Shown: positions 9,554 to 18,703, numbered from the stretch's first letter. The stretch is DNA of 64,000 bases from an uncultured Opitutales bacterium (GCA_943787575.1 CALSMY010000007.1:62001-126000), one strand, 5' to 3'. Numbers and translations are program-made. Notes: generated by a model not told the origin, from the letters alone.

Positions 9554-11901
9554 AAAGAAAGTGGGTTTATTACATTTGGGTCAAGAGACTCAAAGCCGTA
9601 AGCGGCCAACTGTTGAGCACCAGAACTCCAGGACTCAGGCAACTCAATGGAAGCTATTTCCTGGGAGGGGTTAGCAGAAATCCAAAATTTTTCTTCCGTT
9701 TCTTTATGCTCCCAACCATAACAAATTGCAGATTCTGAAAAAACGGGAAAAGAATGTAAGGTCCACTCATCCGAGTGAGGGTACCTTGACCGGTGACCAG
9801 CTCCAGACAATCTAATTTCTATTAACTTCCGAACAAAGAGAGCTTCCTTTTCAAAAACCAGAAGACTTTCATAACTTAGTGCGTTTATATCACCATTCAA
9901 ATAGGTGTTTCTAATACCTTGTTTATGCCTCAAAAAATCTTGGCCGGCACTGAGCATGGGGACACCGGGAGCTGCCATTAACATACCCAAGGCTAGCATC
10001 ACTCGGTGAACGACTTCCTCAGGTAAAGAATCGTCCTCCCCCCAATCTCCCAAGTCGCGAAATCGATCGACCAAAGCATAATCATCATGAGATTCCAAAT
10101 AATTGAGAGACTGATAAGACCTATAATTTTGATTTTCTGAATGATCATTCAATAGGTTAATCGCTAGATCTTTCCCCGATTGGTTTTTAGCATAACTTAG
10201 CCACCCCTCTCTCGATGCATCGTTCCAAAGTGAATAACTGGTTTCATTCATCTCGGCGGGCAACCTTCCCCGAAAACTCCATGGTTCCGCAAACAGTAGG
10301 ATTCCAGGTTTAATTTTTTTTAATTCATTCTCTATCTCAGTGAGCAATTCAAGACCAAGCAATTCACCTAAATCAAAACGAAATCCATCTACATCAAAAA
10401 CTTCTATCCAATAAACTAAGCTGTCTATAATTAACTTCTTAACGGGTTCCGACTCACATCTTAAATCATTTCCGCAACCGCTATGATTAGTCAAATTTCC
10501 AGTGTTGTCCGTTGAGCAATAAATTTCTCTATCCAAGTTGATGAGATGCTGAGGTATCCCTATATGATTATAAACTACATCCAAAACAACTGCCATACCG
10601 GCATCGTGAAAGGCATCGACCAATTGCCTAAACTCGGTAAGAGATGCTTCATTCTTTGAACAACTTGAATAAACTGATGCCGGAGAAAAGAAATTTACCG
10701 GCATATATCCCCAATGGTATTGTTCTTTTGTCCTGGCATCAAATTCATGAACTGGTTGAAGTTCCACAACATTTGCACCGAGTTTTCGTAAGTAACAATC
10801 CTTGGAAGCCAGCCATTTAGTCAGGCCTTTAAAACCCAACCTTTCCTCCTGACTTAATGTACACGGGGCATTAGCTAACAAGTCTCGAATGTGTACCTCA
10901 ACCACAACAGCGTCCTCAATTGAAGGTGGATTGAAAGCCTTGCCTTGTGGTTTAAATTCTGGAACCAAGGCAAGCCCTGGTCCGTTCCTACCTACCATTG
11001 CACGAGCATAAGGATCTACAATTTCTTTAGAAAACAAATTACTTTGAGCATCTAATTGAGTGATGGAAAATTTATAAAGTACCCCCAGTAATGAAGCTTG
11101 CAAAGTTACACACCAACTACCGTCCTCCTTAGGCAACATGGGTATTTTTTGAGAAATGATATCAGCTGTTTTCTCAAATAATAAAAGTTCAATTCCCTCA
11201 GCCCGTGGAGCAAAGATTCGAAAGGAGGAATATTCTCCATCAAAACTAAACCCAAAACTGCCCTCTGGTCGGTAAGATATCCATTTTTCACTGCCTTTGA
11301 TTCCTCGGGGCTCGATAACCTTAAATTCAATCAAGTCCTTACCTGTTCTATTTTTATGAAACCAAGCATTCCTAAACTTTCCTTCAGAAACCGGAAAAGC
11401 AGGAAAGTTATTGTGCGGATCAATCCATCTCCCCTTTTCGGTACAAAACTTAAATTCAAACTCTTCAAATTTACTCAAGGCTTCATCCTCGACCCAAAGT
11501 TCCATCCCACCTTTTCCAGGGGATAATTCCCAACGAGAAGAAATTTGCCAATCATTACAATCTCCCAAAAGAAAAAGTTTCTCATCTTTTATCCCATGAA
11601 AATCAATTGATTCATCAGAAAAAAAGAACATCCACTTACTGTTTACCTTTACATAGCCTCCCAAAGAAGCGCGTGTGTAAGGCTCTGCAACTTGAAACCC
11701 GCCCCCGAGAATACCAGCTTCCGCCACGAGATCTTGAGGTAAAAGATCTTCTTCCCAGTCTCTTTCCAAGGCGACCCATCCCAATCCTTTTGGCTCTACC
11801 CATAGTTTCCCTCCACCTTTATACCCCATGGCATATTTCCTTACAGAGAAAGGCTCTGTGAATCCATCCAAAAACCTTTTGCTTGGACTCCGATCAGTCA
11901 T
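9505..11901 (-). CDS. Glycoside hydrolase family 13 enzyme (pullulanase/debranching-type)
   Basis: Alpha-glucan-active GH13 enzyme, probably type I pullulanase/glycogen debranching-like. The N-terminal third contains CBM48-like beta modules (F-L-L-G-D-C-N-D-W-Q). The (beta/alpha)8 domain starts near V-V-E-V-H-I-R-D-L. The conserved GH13 regions are visible: D-V-V-Y-N-H (I), G-F-R-F-D-L-G (II, nucleophile Asp), L-F-A-E-P-W-S (III, acid/base Glu) and Y-L-E-S-H-D-D (IV). The Y-N-H and G-F-R-F-D forms fit pullulanase/isoamylase more than alpha-amylase. No signal peptide is seen, so action on storage glycogen is likely. The ATG at 11901 lies only 16 bp from the proposed divergent mnmA start. The 3' end overlaps the Ppx/GppA gene. 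Exact linkage specificity is uncertain. Confidence 0.85.
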   Translation of the reverse strand: MTDRSPSKRFLDGFTEPFSVRKYAMGYKGGGKLWVEPKGLGWVALERDWEEDLLPQDLVAEAGILGGGFQVAEPYTRASLGGYVKVNSKWMFFFSDESIDFHGIKDEKLFLLGDCNDWQISSRWELSPGKGGMELWVEDEALSKFEEFEFKFCTEKGRWIDPHNNFPAFPVSEGKFRNAWFHKNRTGKDLIEFKVIEPRGIKGSEKWISYRPEGSFGFSFDGEYSSFRIFAPRAEGIELLLFEKTADIISQKIPMLPKEDGSWCVTLQASLLGVLYKFSITQLDAQSNLFSKEIVDPYARAMVGRNGPGLALVPEFKPQGKAFNPPSIEDAVVVEVHIRDLLANAPCTLSQEERLGFKGLTKWLASKDCYLRKLGANVVELQPVHEFDARTKEQYHWGYMPVNFFSPASVYSSCSKNEASLTEFRQLVDAFHDAGMAVVLDVVYNHIGIPQHLINLDREIYCSTDNTGNLTNHSGCGNDLRCESEPVKKLIIDSLVYWIEVFDVDGFRFDLGELLGLELLTEIENELKKIKPGILLFAEPWSFRGRLPAEMNETSYSLWNDASREGWLSYAKNQSGKDLAINLLNDHSENQNYRSYQSLNYLESHDDYALVDRFRDLGDWGEDDSLPEEVVHRVMLALGMLMAAPGVPMLSAGQDFLRHKQGIRNTYLNGDINALSYESLLVFEKEALFVRKLIEIRLSGAGHRSRYPHSDEWTLHSFPVFSESAICYGWEHKETEEKFWISANPSQEIASIELPESWSSGAQQLAAYGFESLDPNVINPLSFYWAGNIPASKDSKKS

Positions 11902-11917
11902 TATTGTTCGCCTTACA

Positions 11918-13042
11918 GTGCAAAGATCACCGAAAGAAAGAATTCTTGTCGCCTTGTCCGGGGGTGTAGACAGTGCGGTTGCCGCCGCTTTGCTTAAACA
12001 AGCCGGACATGAAGTAGAAGCCGTTTATGTAAGAACCTGGGAACATGAAGATGATCTCCTGGGTAATTGTCCTGGAGCACAGGACCTCAAAGATGCTGAA
12101 ACCGTAGCTTTACAGTTGGATGTTCCTTTTCATGTGGTCAATTTCATCGATTTTTACCAGCAAGAAGTGGTCAACCCAATGGTTCATGGCTATGCCGACG
12201 GGATAACTCCGAACCCAGATGTATTGTGCAACCGACAGATGAAGTTTGGTGCACTATTGGAATATGCCAAAAAACAATCCTTTGAAGCCTTGGCAACCGG
12301 ACATTATTGCATCCGTAAATCAAACAAATCCGGAGAGGCAGAACTTTGGGAGGGAAAAGATAAAAACAAAGACCAATCTTATTTCCTTGCCCGATTAAAA
12401 TCGAACCAACTCATGTATTCCAGATTCCCTCTGGGTTCCCTGGAAAAGCCGGAAGTGCGCAAACTGGCCGATGAATTTTCATTACCCGTTTCCCAGAAGA
12501 AAGATAGCCAGGGGATTTGTTTTTTAGGAAAAGTCAAAGTTCCTGAGTTTCTATCTCATTTCATCCAAGATAAAAACGGTGAAATTGTGGATACAAATGG
12601 CAAGGTACTGGGAAACCATCAAGGTTTACACCGCTATACTTTAGGTCAAAGAAAAGGGATCGGGGTACCATCCAATACCGACCATGAAAACTTTGTAGTA
12701 ACCGGTAAAGATAAGGTAACAAATCAATTGATCGTAGCCTTTGATCGTCCAAATGAACCCACTCTATGGGCAAAGCGATTTGGATTGGAGCAGGTGGGCT
12801 TTCTTAGTCCCCGTTTTGAACGGCAAACTGAAATCAACCTACTAGGCAAAGCCCGCTACCGAGACCCATCCACTCCAATCAGGCTCATGAAGAAAGCTAA
12901 TGAAACTTGGTCAGTCGAATTTAAGGTCGCTCAGCGTGCCCTAACTCCTGGTCAAGTTCTCGCATTTTACCAAGGGGAGCAATTGATTGGCTCGGGAATT
13001 TATTCGCTTTCAAAATTTGGGCGTGCTGCCCTTTCATCTTGA
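11918..13042 (+). CDS. mnmA: tRNA-uridine 2-sulfurtransferase MnmA
   Basis: Thiolates U34 of tRNA-Lys/Glu/Gln. The PP-loop motif S-G-G-V-D-S-A follows directly after the start. The active-site Cys is in N-P-D-V-L-C-N-R-Q-M-K-F and the second conserved Cys in S-Q-G-I-C-F-L-G. T-G-H-Y also fits the family. The frame is open back to an ATG at 11828, but that start would lie well inside the divergent GH13 gene and add 30 unalignable residues. The GTG at 11918 gives M-Q-R-S-P-K-E-R-I-L-V-A-L-S-G-G and 374 residues, the usual length. No clear Shine-Dalgarno is present, so the exact start is the uncertain part. Confidence 0.93.
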   Translation: MQRSPKERILVALSGGVDSAVAAALLKQAGHEVEAVYVRTWEHEDDLLGNCPGAQDLKDAETVALQLDVPFHVVNFIDFYQQEVVNPMVHGYADGITPNPDVLCNRQMKFGALLEYAKKQSFEALATGHYCIRKSNKSGEAELWEGKDKNKDQSYFLARLKSNQLMYSRFPLGSLEKPEVRKLADEFSLPVSQKKDSQGICFLGKVKVPEFLSHFIQDKNGEIVDTNGKVLGNHQGLHRYTLGQRKGIGVPSNTDHENFVVTGKDKVTNQLIVAFDRPNEPTLWAKRFGLEQVGFLSPRFERQTEINLLGKARYRDPSTPIRLMKKANETWSVEFKVAQRALTPGQVLAFYQGEQLIGSGIYSLSKFGRAALSS

Positions 13043-13079
13043 TTTGCCTGCCCTCATCAAGATAAGAATATATAAAATT

Positions 13080-13781
13080 ATGCGACTAAAACTCTCCAAA
13101 ACAACCCGCAGCAAATTACCTATCGCTGAGGATCAGGCACCGCTCAAAACAAAAGAGAATTTGGAAGAATATCTCCAGGGTGCCATTTCTTTCTTACAAA
13201 CCCAACAAATTGCCCTGGAAAAAACCATTTCTATTCTTGAAGAGATTGCCCATCTTGCACCGACCATGAAAGCAGATGTAATTCGCAAGGTCAGTAAAGA
13301 GAAAGAAATTCAATCACGAAAAAAACTTAAGGTGCTAAGAAAACAGCTTAAGGCGGTGGCAACCCTTTCCTTCAACCAGCAACCTCTCTTTAGTTCGGAC
13401 GATGCCGATACTTCCTTTCCTCTATTCGAAGGTGCCGGTGCTAACGCCCCTCAAATCAAACAGCCCTCCGCACCCCATTACTTCAAGCCGATACAAAAAA
13501 CCACACATGAAGTGAATTTGGAGTTAGTCCACTCCTCCCTACAAGCCATTCAAGAGATGCTCGGGCAAAACAATTCAACTACTCAGGATTTACAAACTAG
13601 TTTTACTGCCCTTGCCAGCGACCCTAAATCACAAGCAAAGCTTCAATTTTTCGAAGAAAGAGTAAAAACATGGGTTTCGGGAATCATCGAGGGACAAGAT
13701 GGTTTGTCTGTCCAAGCAAATATTTTAACTCAACGCGTTGACGGTTTAGTACGCGGTCTGCAACGCGGACAACCAGAATAA
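13080..13781 (+). CDS. Hypothetical alpha-helical protein
   Basis: Unrecognised, 233 residues from the ATG at 13080, chosen because the longer frame back to 12987 overlaps the end of mnmA. The product is rich in Lys, Glu, Gln and Leu. Long helices with coiled-coil character occur at about residues 25-100 and 145-225, separated by a low-complexity Pro/Ala linker. There is no signal peptide or membrane segment. It follows mnmA by 37 bp and is 5 bp before the small Cys-rich gene, so the three are probably one transcript. Function cannot be inferred. Confidence 0.65.
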   Translation: MRLKLSKTTRSKLPIAEDQAPLKTKENLEEYLQGAISFLQTQQIALEKTISILEEIAHLAPTMKADVIRKVSKEKEIQSRKKLKVLRKQLKAVATLSFNQQPLFSSDDADTSFPLFEGAGANAPQIKQPSAPHYFKPIQKTTHEVNLELVHSSLQAIQEMLGQNNSTTQDLQTSFTALASDPKSQAKLQFFEERVKTWVSGIIEGQDGLSVQANILTQRVDGLVRGLQRGQPE

Positions 13782-13786
13782 AGGAC

Positions 13787-14005
13787 ATGAACGGGGAGCC
13801 CCCCTCGCCACAGAGCTCAACGCCAAATCCAGGACGGGCATTTTTGGGCATTCATTATGTTAACTGTGGCACATACGGGCGGATTTACAAAAACAAAGAT
13901 GGAACAGCTTATGTCGGGCATTGCCCAAAATGCATGCATCGATTGCGTGTATTAATTGGACCAGAAGGAACAGGTCACCGATTCTTCAAGTGCTTTTGTC
14001 CTTAA
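13787..14005 (+). CDS. Small Cys-rich, zinc-ribbon-like protein
   Basis: A 72-residue protein with an AAAGGAC Shine-Dalgarno-like sequence just before the ATG. A Pro/Ser-rich N-terminus is followed by a compact domain with Y-V-N-C-G-T-Y-G-R-I-Y, G-H-C-P-K-C-M-H-R-L-R-V and a terminal F-F-K-C-F-C-P. The C-P-x-C knuckle plus flanking cysteines suggests one zinc site. The ordered domain and good ribosome site argue that it is real despite its size. It is the last gene of the mnmA group. No function is assigned. Confidence 0.65.
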   Translation: MNGEPPSPQSSTPNPGRAFLGIHYVNCGTYGRIYKNKDGTAYVGHCPKCMHRLRVLIGPEGTGHRFFKCFCP

Positions 14006-14047
14006 TCTAGCAAATCGTACACTGATCAGTTTTACCTCAAAGCTGAT

Positions 14048-15580
14048 TCACTCTGATAATTGGTCAAGTTGAAGCCTTTGGCGAGACTGGTTGGCATCCA
14101 ACCACCATGCGTCACTTGGAATAAGCTGATATCTTTTGAGTCCGGCATCTGCTTCATTTTCTAAGCCAACCCGGTTCACTTGACCCAAAAAAATAATAAA
14201 ACCTTGGTTTATGGAACCTAGGCGCAATTCATAATCATTTACCGCAAGAGCAAAACTTTTCTCTAAATTTGGCCAATCTGCTCGTTGAAATTCAAACACG
14301 CCATTCTTTCTCACTATATTTATTACCTTCCCCAAGGTTTCTTTACCGGGAAGGAAAATATAACCCTCAGGCATATCCATGACAGTTTTCAACACTTCAG
14401 CCTTTGGAAAATTTGTCTGTGCGAAGGTTCCTACGATATTCTTGGTAAAATTAGGCGAATTAGTAAGATCAACATCAGAATCTTCAGAGGCTAAAAAGCT
14501 TGGAGAGATCGTGATCTCATCTTCCATTTTCTCAATTTCATCTACCAGCCTATCCTCTAAAATTATGTTGGCTTTTTCTTCAGCAGCAAATTGAGCTAAC
14601 TGCGTCCAGTTGTGATCGTTGAATGAATGAACCAATTGGTCAGTAACTAGGAGCGGGTCTTTTTGATCTGAACTTACTTGGGGAACATACCCTGTTTTTT
14701 CCACCCACCCGAAATAACCTATTAGGCTCGCGAAAAATCCGGTGCAAAGAAAAACCATAAGGGTTTTGCCTTTTTGTTGAAGATTCGAAGATTCATTGGA
14801 TTTGCTTGGTGTACCTTGCTCTTCCTCCAGTCGCTCCTCAGTGCCTTCGATTAATACTTTATCATGGTTAAAAAGCTCCCATTCCTGAAGCACCCTTTTT
14901 TTTCCTTCATCATTTAAAATGATTTCTCGGATGTCAGCCGGTGCGTCAAAAACCTGTAACGCAACCTCCATCCATCCGACTACCTCGCCCATCAATATCT
15001 TATCTTTTTGCCAATCCGGATCAAACCGGCATTTCCGTTCAACTTCCATAGCTTCGTTTTCAGCGAGGAAACCGAGTAAATAATTGGCTATCTTTTCATA
15101 TCGCTCAATGCCTAGAAGGATTGGAATATTATCTTCAACGGAAAGGCTTTCTTCCCTTAATCGAATTGAAAATCCGATAACCAATTCCCGAAAACTTTCA
15201 TTTGCGAAGATCGGCTTCTTTTGCCAACTCTCAACAACCGCTCTGTCCTCACCACACAAGAGGGCCTGAACACGGGCAACCCGCATATCTTTTTTATTCT
15301 CATTTCGAACCTGCCCGCTTGGCTCAATCGTGAAAAGTTCAAGTTGTTTTTCTTTCAAAGAACTCAACTTATTCTTTTCTTCCAAGCAAAGATTTTCCAG
15401 CTCCCAAAAAAATTTAGCACGACTTCTCTGCCCATCCCTCAAAATCGGCAAGCGGAGTAGTGTCCGCTCCACTAATTCCTGAGCTAAAGTTTCGTCGCCC
15501 AAAAATAATTTGGCAAATCGCAACCCTTCCCCAGTGGGTTCATTGAGAAAAATCAGGTCTTTTTCAATCCGTCCAGTCAT
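14048..15580 (-). CDS. Hypothetical single-pass membrane protein, possible sigma/anti-sigma-like N-terminus
   Basis: 510 residues with no confident family. Residues about 15-65 (F-L-G-D-E-T-L-A-Q-E-L-V-E-R-T-L-L-R-L) resemble ECF sigma region 2. A segment near residues 165-205 (Y-L-L-G-F-L-A-E-N-E-A-M-E-V-E-R) resembles the start of anti-sigma factor domains. One membrane segment follows (about 273-291), then an extracytoplasmic part of about 215 residues. The likeness is by eye only and weak. Its start overlaps the stop of the upstream DUF2851 gene as ATGA, so it is translationally coupled and third in a NYN-DUF2851 operon. Confidence 0.65.
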   Translation of the reverse strand: MTGRIEKDLIFLNEPTGEGLRFAKLFLGDETLAQELVERTLLRLPILRDGQRSRAKFFWELENLCLEEKNKLSSLKEKQLELFTIEPSGQVRNENKKDMRVARVQALLCGEDRAVVESWQKKPIFANESFRELVIGFSIRLREESLSVEDNIPILLGIERYEKIANYLLGFLAENEAMEVERKCRFDPDWQKDKILMGEVVGWMEVALQVFDAPADIREIILNDEGKKRVLQEWELFNHDKVLIEGTEERLEEEQGTPSKSNESSNLQQKGKTLMVFLCTGFFASLIGYFGWVEKTGYVPQVSSDQKDPLLVTDQLVHSFNDHNWTQLAQFAAEEKANIILEDRLVDEIEKMEDEITISPSFLASEDSDVDLTNSPNFTKNIVGTFAQTNFPKAEVLKTVMDMPEGYIFLPGKETLGKVINIVRKNGVFEFQRADWPNLEKSFALAVNDYELRLGSINQGFIIFLGQVNRVGLENEADAGLKRYQLIPSDAWWLDANQSRQRLQLDQLSE

Positions 15581-16812
15581 TGAATGAGAGATTTTTTTTC
15601 AGGATCACACGAACCAACTGACAAAGTTTGTATAATGCATTGAACCAATCCATTGGTGAAAGGCTTTTTGCCTGAAGGATTTGTCCAAGATAGCTTTTTT
15701 GCCCAGTCTCTATATTTTTTCGGACAATCTCCTGCCGGCCAATACATCCAAAGAGAAAAACCATTTTTTCCCCTGGCTGCACAAAGTAAAGGCCATGCGG
15801 CATCAATCCATAAAGTATTTGCCTTTCCACGCCCAAAAACTTCGCCCAGTAATTGCCTGATCCAAATACCCGACAATTGAGAAACTTTAGGGCATTCAAT
15901 TTCACTGCCTGTTTTATCTAGAGCCTGAAAAGCAAAGGTATCCCAAAGCTTGGATAAATCCTCAATCCATTGCGGACATGTTCTCCATAACTCAGCATAC
16001 TGACATAATCGGGTTAAGGGGTGATTTGCTGGACGGCAACCGCGGAGTTTCCAACCTCCCTGTGATCGATAGATAAGATCGGGGTCAACTTGACCGGACT
16101 TCCACAAATCAATCGAAAATTGTTGGGCAATTCTGGCCATTTGCGTCCTATTTCTTCTATAACCAAGAATTTCTAAAAACCATTGATGACAAGCCATCTC
16201 CCACCCCTGTACAAGCAAACGGGAGTGAGCAAATCCCTTCTTTGCCATCCATCGGGAACGAGCCCTTTCTTTGCAATCATCCAAACTAATACCTACCAGA
16301 TTATTCAAAGCAAAATCGGCTAGGCTGTCGTGCCCGGACAAACGATTAAGTGCATGAGCCTCCGCATACTCTTCTATTCCATGAAGCAAACTTGGTAACA
16401 AGACCAGGCACGGCACTGCCTTACCATTACTGGTCCTTTCTTGATTAGTCACACCCGAAGCACCTGAAAAAATACAGACATGTAAAATCACTTTGTTATA
16501 ATTTGAATCAAGGTGATGCTTGTGCGACTTCCAACCTTCGGGGAAAAAATGAATTTCTACATCTCCAATAAAGCTTTCCCCATCGATGACTAATTTAGCA
16601 TTACGAAAATCAGGACCCTCCATAGAGATATTCCAGTCACCAGCATAATCCACATATACTTTTTTCCCGCAGTTGGTTACTAATGAATCCGTAAAAAAAT
16701 CCTGCTCCGACCAAATACGCTGAGCAACTGATTCTTCAATTTTAACCGAACCATAATACCCTGGGACTTCCTCTACTAATCCGGTTTCTGTCTTTTTCGG
16801 ATCACTTATCAT
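15577..16812 (-). CDS. DUF2851 family protein
   Basis: Matches my recollection of DUF2851 proteins: an N-terminal Y-G-S-V region, then W-N-I-S-M-E-G-P-D-F-R-N-A-K-L-V-I-D and G-D-V-E-I-H-F-F-P-E-G-W-K-S-H-K-H-H, the characteristic conserved block with a D/E-H-H pattern. The C-terminus is rich in Trp. Length is 412 residues from the ATG at 16812, preferred over 16854 because that would overlap the NYN gene by 53 bp instead of 11. The molecular function of DUF2851 is not known; the D-x-E-I-H pattern could be a metal site (inference). It is cotranslated with both neighbours. Confidence 0.82.
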   Translation of the reverse strand: MISDPKKTETGLVEEVPGYYGSVKIEESVAQRIWSEQDFFTDSLVTNCGKKVYVDYAGDWNISMEGPDFRNAKLVIDGESFIGDVEIHFFPEGWKSHKHHLDSNYNKVILHVCIFSGASGVTNQERTSNGKAVPCLVLLPSLLHGIEEYAEAHALNRLSGHDSLADFALNNLVGISLDDCKERARSRWMAKKGFAHSRLLVQGWEMACHQWFLEILGYRRNRTQMARIAQQFSIDLWKSGQVDPDLIYRSQGGWKLRGCRPANHPLTRLCQYAELWRTCPQWIEDLSKLWDTFAFQALDKTGSEIECPKVSQLSGIWIRQLLGEVFGRGKANTLWIDAAWPLLCAARGKNGFSLWMYWPAGDCPKKYRDWAKKLSWTNPSGKKPFTNGLVQCIIQTLSVGSCDPEKKSLIQ

Positions 16813-17296
16813 CCTCGGGAAATTCAATACGATTATGAAAAGGCTCACGCTCACTCCGCGATCTCGATTGATTGAAGTTTGCCCGACGACTTACCTGATC
16901 AATCGAATGATCCAAACGCTTGACAAATTCCTCCACCCGCATGGCAGAAGCCCCATGTGCGTATGCACAGTTTCGAATCAAGTTATCATTAGTAACCACG
17001 CAAATTCTACCCGGATGTTTGGCAGCCATAACCATGCGTTCAATTACCCCGTCTGCACCCTCACTGGATGAAGAGTAAACAACATCAAAGGAGTCAAGGT
17101 TTCGGTACTTTTGTAAAGAGCCCCTACCCTCCCGTCCATCGAAGACTACGGTCACTCGGTTTCCATCTGCCACCAAAGGTTCAAGCATTCTTAATAAAGT
17201 ATCTCTTGCGAGGTTTCGATCATGGGCCAATTCCCTGGCGATGTCAGGCATTGCATGCATGGCATTGTTTGCGTCAATCATCAGATGTTCTTGCAT
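16802..17296 (-). CDS. NYN domain (YacP-like) putative ribonuclease
   Basis: PIN-like NYN fold protein of the YacP/Rae1 type. The first catalytic Asp is in L-M-I-D-A-N-N-A-M-H near the N-terminus. Others are in V-V-F-D-G-R-E-G, S-E-G-A-D-G-V-I-E-R and C-V-V-T-N-D-N-L-I-R. These acidic residues form the metal-binding nuclease site in the family. 164 residues; the C-terminal tail is basic and Arg/Ser-rich, compatible with RNA binding. It is the first gene of a three-gene operon and overlaps the DUF2851 gene by 11 bp. Role in RNA turnover is inferred. Confidence 0.85.
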   Translation of the reverse strand: MQEHLMIDANNAMHAMPDIARELAHDRNLARDTLLRMLEPLVADGNRVTVVFDGREGRGSLQKYRNLDSFDVVYSSSSEGADGVIERMVMAAKHPGRICVVTNDNLIRNCAYAHGASAMRVEEFVKRLDHSIDQVSRRANFNQSRSRSEREPFHNRIEFPEDDK

Positions 17297-17386
17297 TTCT
17301 TTCGCTCTTTAATCAAGGAATGTATCTTCGACTTAGGGAGTTCTTCCCTTTCTCGCAACGCAATACCTAATTAACCCATCCAATTT

Positions 17387-18229
17387 ATGAGTCTCGCTTT
17401 TTTATTTCCTGGTCAAGGTTCCCAAGTCAAAGGAATGGGTACCGATGTTTTTCATCGATACCCTGAACTTATCGATCAAGCCAATCAAGAATTGGGTTAT
17501 TCCCTAAGTGATCTTTGCCTTGAAGATACAAAGGAACAACTTTCGCAAACTCAATTTACCCAGCCGGCCCTCTACTTGGTCAGCTATTTAGAAGGTAAAG
17601 CCAAAATAGATGATGGGCAGATACCCGGTGTTGCTGCTGGTCATTCTGTTGGAGAATTTGCTGCCCTAGCTCTTGCCGGCTGCGTATCCTTTCTGGACGG
17701 CCTCCGTATGGTTTCAAAGCGTGGAAATATCATGTCCCAAGTAACCGGAGGAGGGATGGCTGCAGTAATCGGAATGGAAGCCGAAAAGATTCAAAGCTCG
17801 CTTGAACAAATCGGTGCAGACCAAGTAGACCTCGCAAATTTCAATTCCCCCGGTCAGGTGGTAATATCTGGACCTGCTGCCCAAATCAAAACCACACTCG
17901 CTCCACTTAAAGAAGCTGGTGCACGGATGGTGGTTCCTTTAAAGGTCAGTGGTGCATTTCATTCGCGAATGATGGAAGAACCAGCTCGAGAATTTGGGGA
18001 ATTTTTGGAAGAAATTCGTTTTTCCTCCCCCCAATTCCCCGTCTATTCAAATGTGGAGGCTTCCCCTTATTCCGATGGCGATGCCATTGCTCCCTTGCTG
18101 GTGCGGCAAATACATAGCTCTGTAAGATGGACTGAATTAATTACGCAGATGCGATTGGATGGAGCGAATGAATTTATTGAGTGTGGACCTGGAAATGTCC
18201 TGACCAAACTGCTTAGGCAAATTCCGTAA
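17387..18229 (+). CDS. fabD: Malonyl-CoA:ACP transacylase FabD
   Basis: Transfers malonate from CoA to acyl carrier protein for fatty acid synthesis. F-P-G-Q-G-S-Q lies at residues 7-13, the catalytic Ser in G-H-S-V-G-E-F near residue 87, the Q-x-x-R-like segment in S-K-R-G-N-I-M, and the catalytic His in G-A-F-H-S-R-M-M near residue 190. Length is 280 residues, slightly shorter than typical (about 305). It is monocistronic here, with no other fab genes next to it, and convergent with exbD. Confidence 0.93.
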   Translation: MSLAFLFPGQGSQVKGMGTDVFHRYPELIDQANQELGYSLSDLCLEDTKEQLSQTQFTQPALYLVSYLEGKAKIDDGQIPGVAAGHSVGEFAALALAGCVSFLDGLRMVSKRGNIMSQVTGGGMAAVIGMEAEKIQSSLEQIGADQVDLANFNSPGQVVISGPAAQIKTTLAPLKEAGARMVVPLKVSGAFHSRMMEEPAREFGEFLEEIRFSSPQFPVYSNVEASPYSDGDAIAPLLVRQIHSSVRWTELITQMRLDGANEFIECGPGNVLTKLLRQIP

Positions 18230-18239
18230 AGGGAAAGAA

Positions 18240-18659
18240 TCAGCTTGCCCGGGTATCTAAACTGAGCTTGGTCAAATTTCTCTCTTTCAACATATTAACG
18301 ACATCAATCACCTTTTGATAGGGCAAAGAGCGATCTCCCCGTATGTGAATGGTTGGAGCTAGCCCCTCCCCTAATGAAATTTGGTCAAGTCGGTCCTTTA
18401 GCTCCTTTTTCCCGATAGGGACTTTTCCCCAAAAGTAAGCACCTGACTCATCAATCGTGATATATTTGTCCTCCACCGGAGGCGGGGGTTGTTTGGCGGT
18501 GCTGGATTGTTCGGGGAGGTTTACCCGATTATATTGCTCAATCACTGGAGTGGTGATCATAAATATAATAAGCAGAGAAAAAGCGAGGTCGATTAATGGG
18601 GTAACATTCAGTTCTGAAATTACTGAAAGCTTGTTTCTTCTTGTAAAACTTCTTGCCAT
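18240..18659 (-). CDS. exbD: ExbD/TolR-type biopolymer transport protein
   Basis: Inner-membrane partner of an ExbB/TolQ proton channel. One N-terminal membrane helix (about residues 22-42) carries the conserved proton-conducting Asp in N-V-T-P-L-I-D-L-A-F. A periplasmic domain with I-R-G-D-R-S-L-P-Y-Q-K-V-I-D-V-V follows, as in ExbD/TolR. 139 residues is the usual length. It lies 44 bp downstream of exbB. No TonB or TolA gene is adjacent, so the energised partner is unknown. Confidence 0.92.
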   Translation of the reverse strand: MARSFTRRNKLSVISELNVTPLIDLAFSLLIIFMITTPVIEQYNRVNLPEQSSTAKQPPPPVEDKYITIDESGAYFWGKVPIGKKELKDRLDQISLGEGLAPTIHIRGDRSLPYQKVIDVVNMLKERNLTKLSLDTRAS

Positions 18660-18703
18660 TTAATTATCCCAAGTTGTGTGTCGAATACTCGTCGATACTA
18701 CCT

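Noticed and set aside
17387-18229. FabD as part of a polyketide cluster
   Set aside because: Flanking genes are a NYN operon and ExbBD; no ketosynthase or carrier protein genes nearby.
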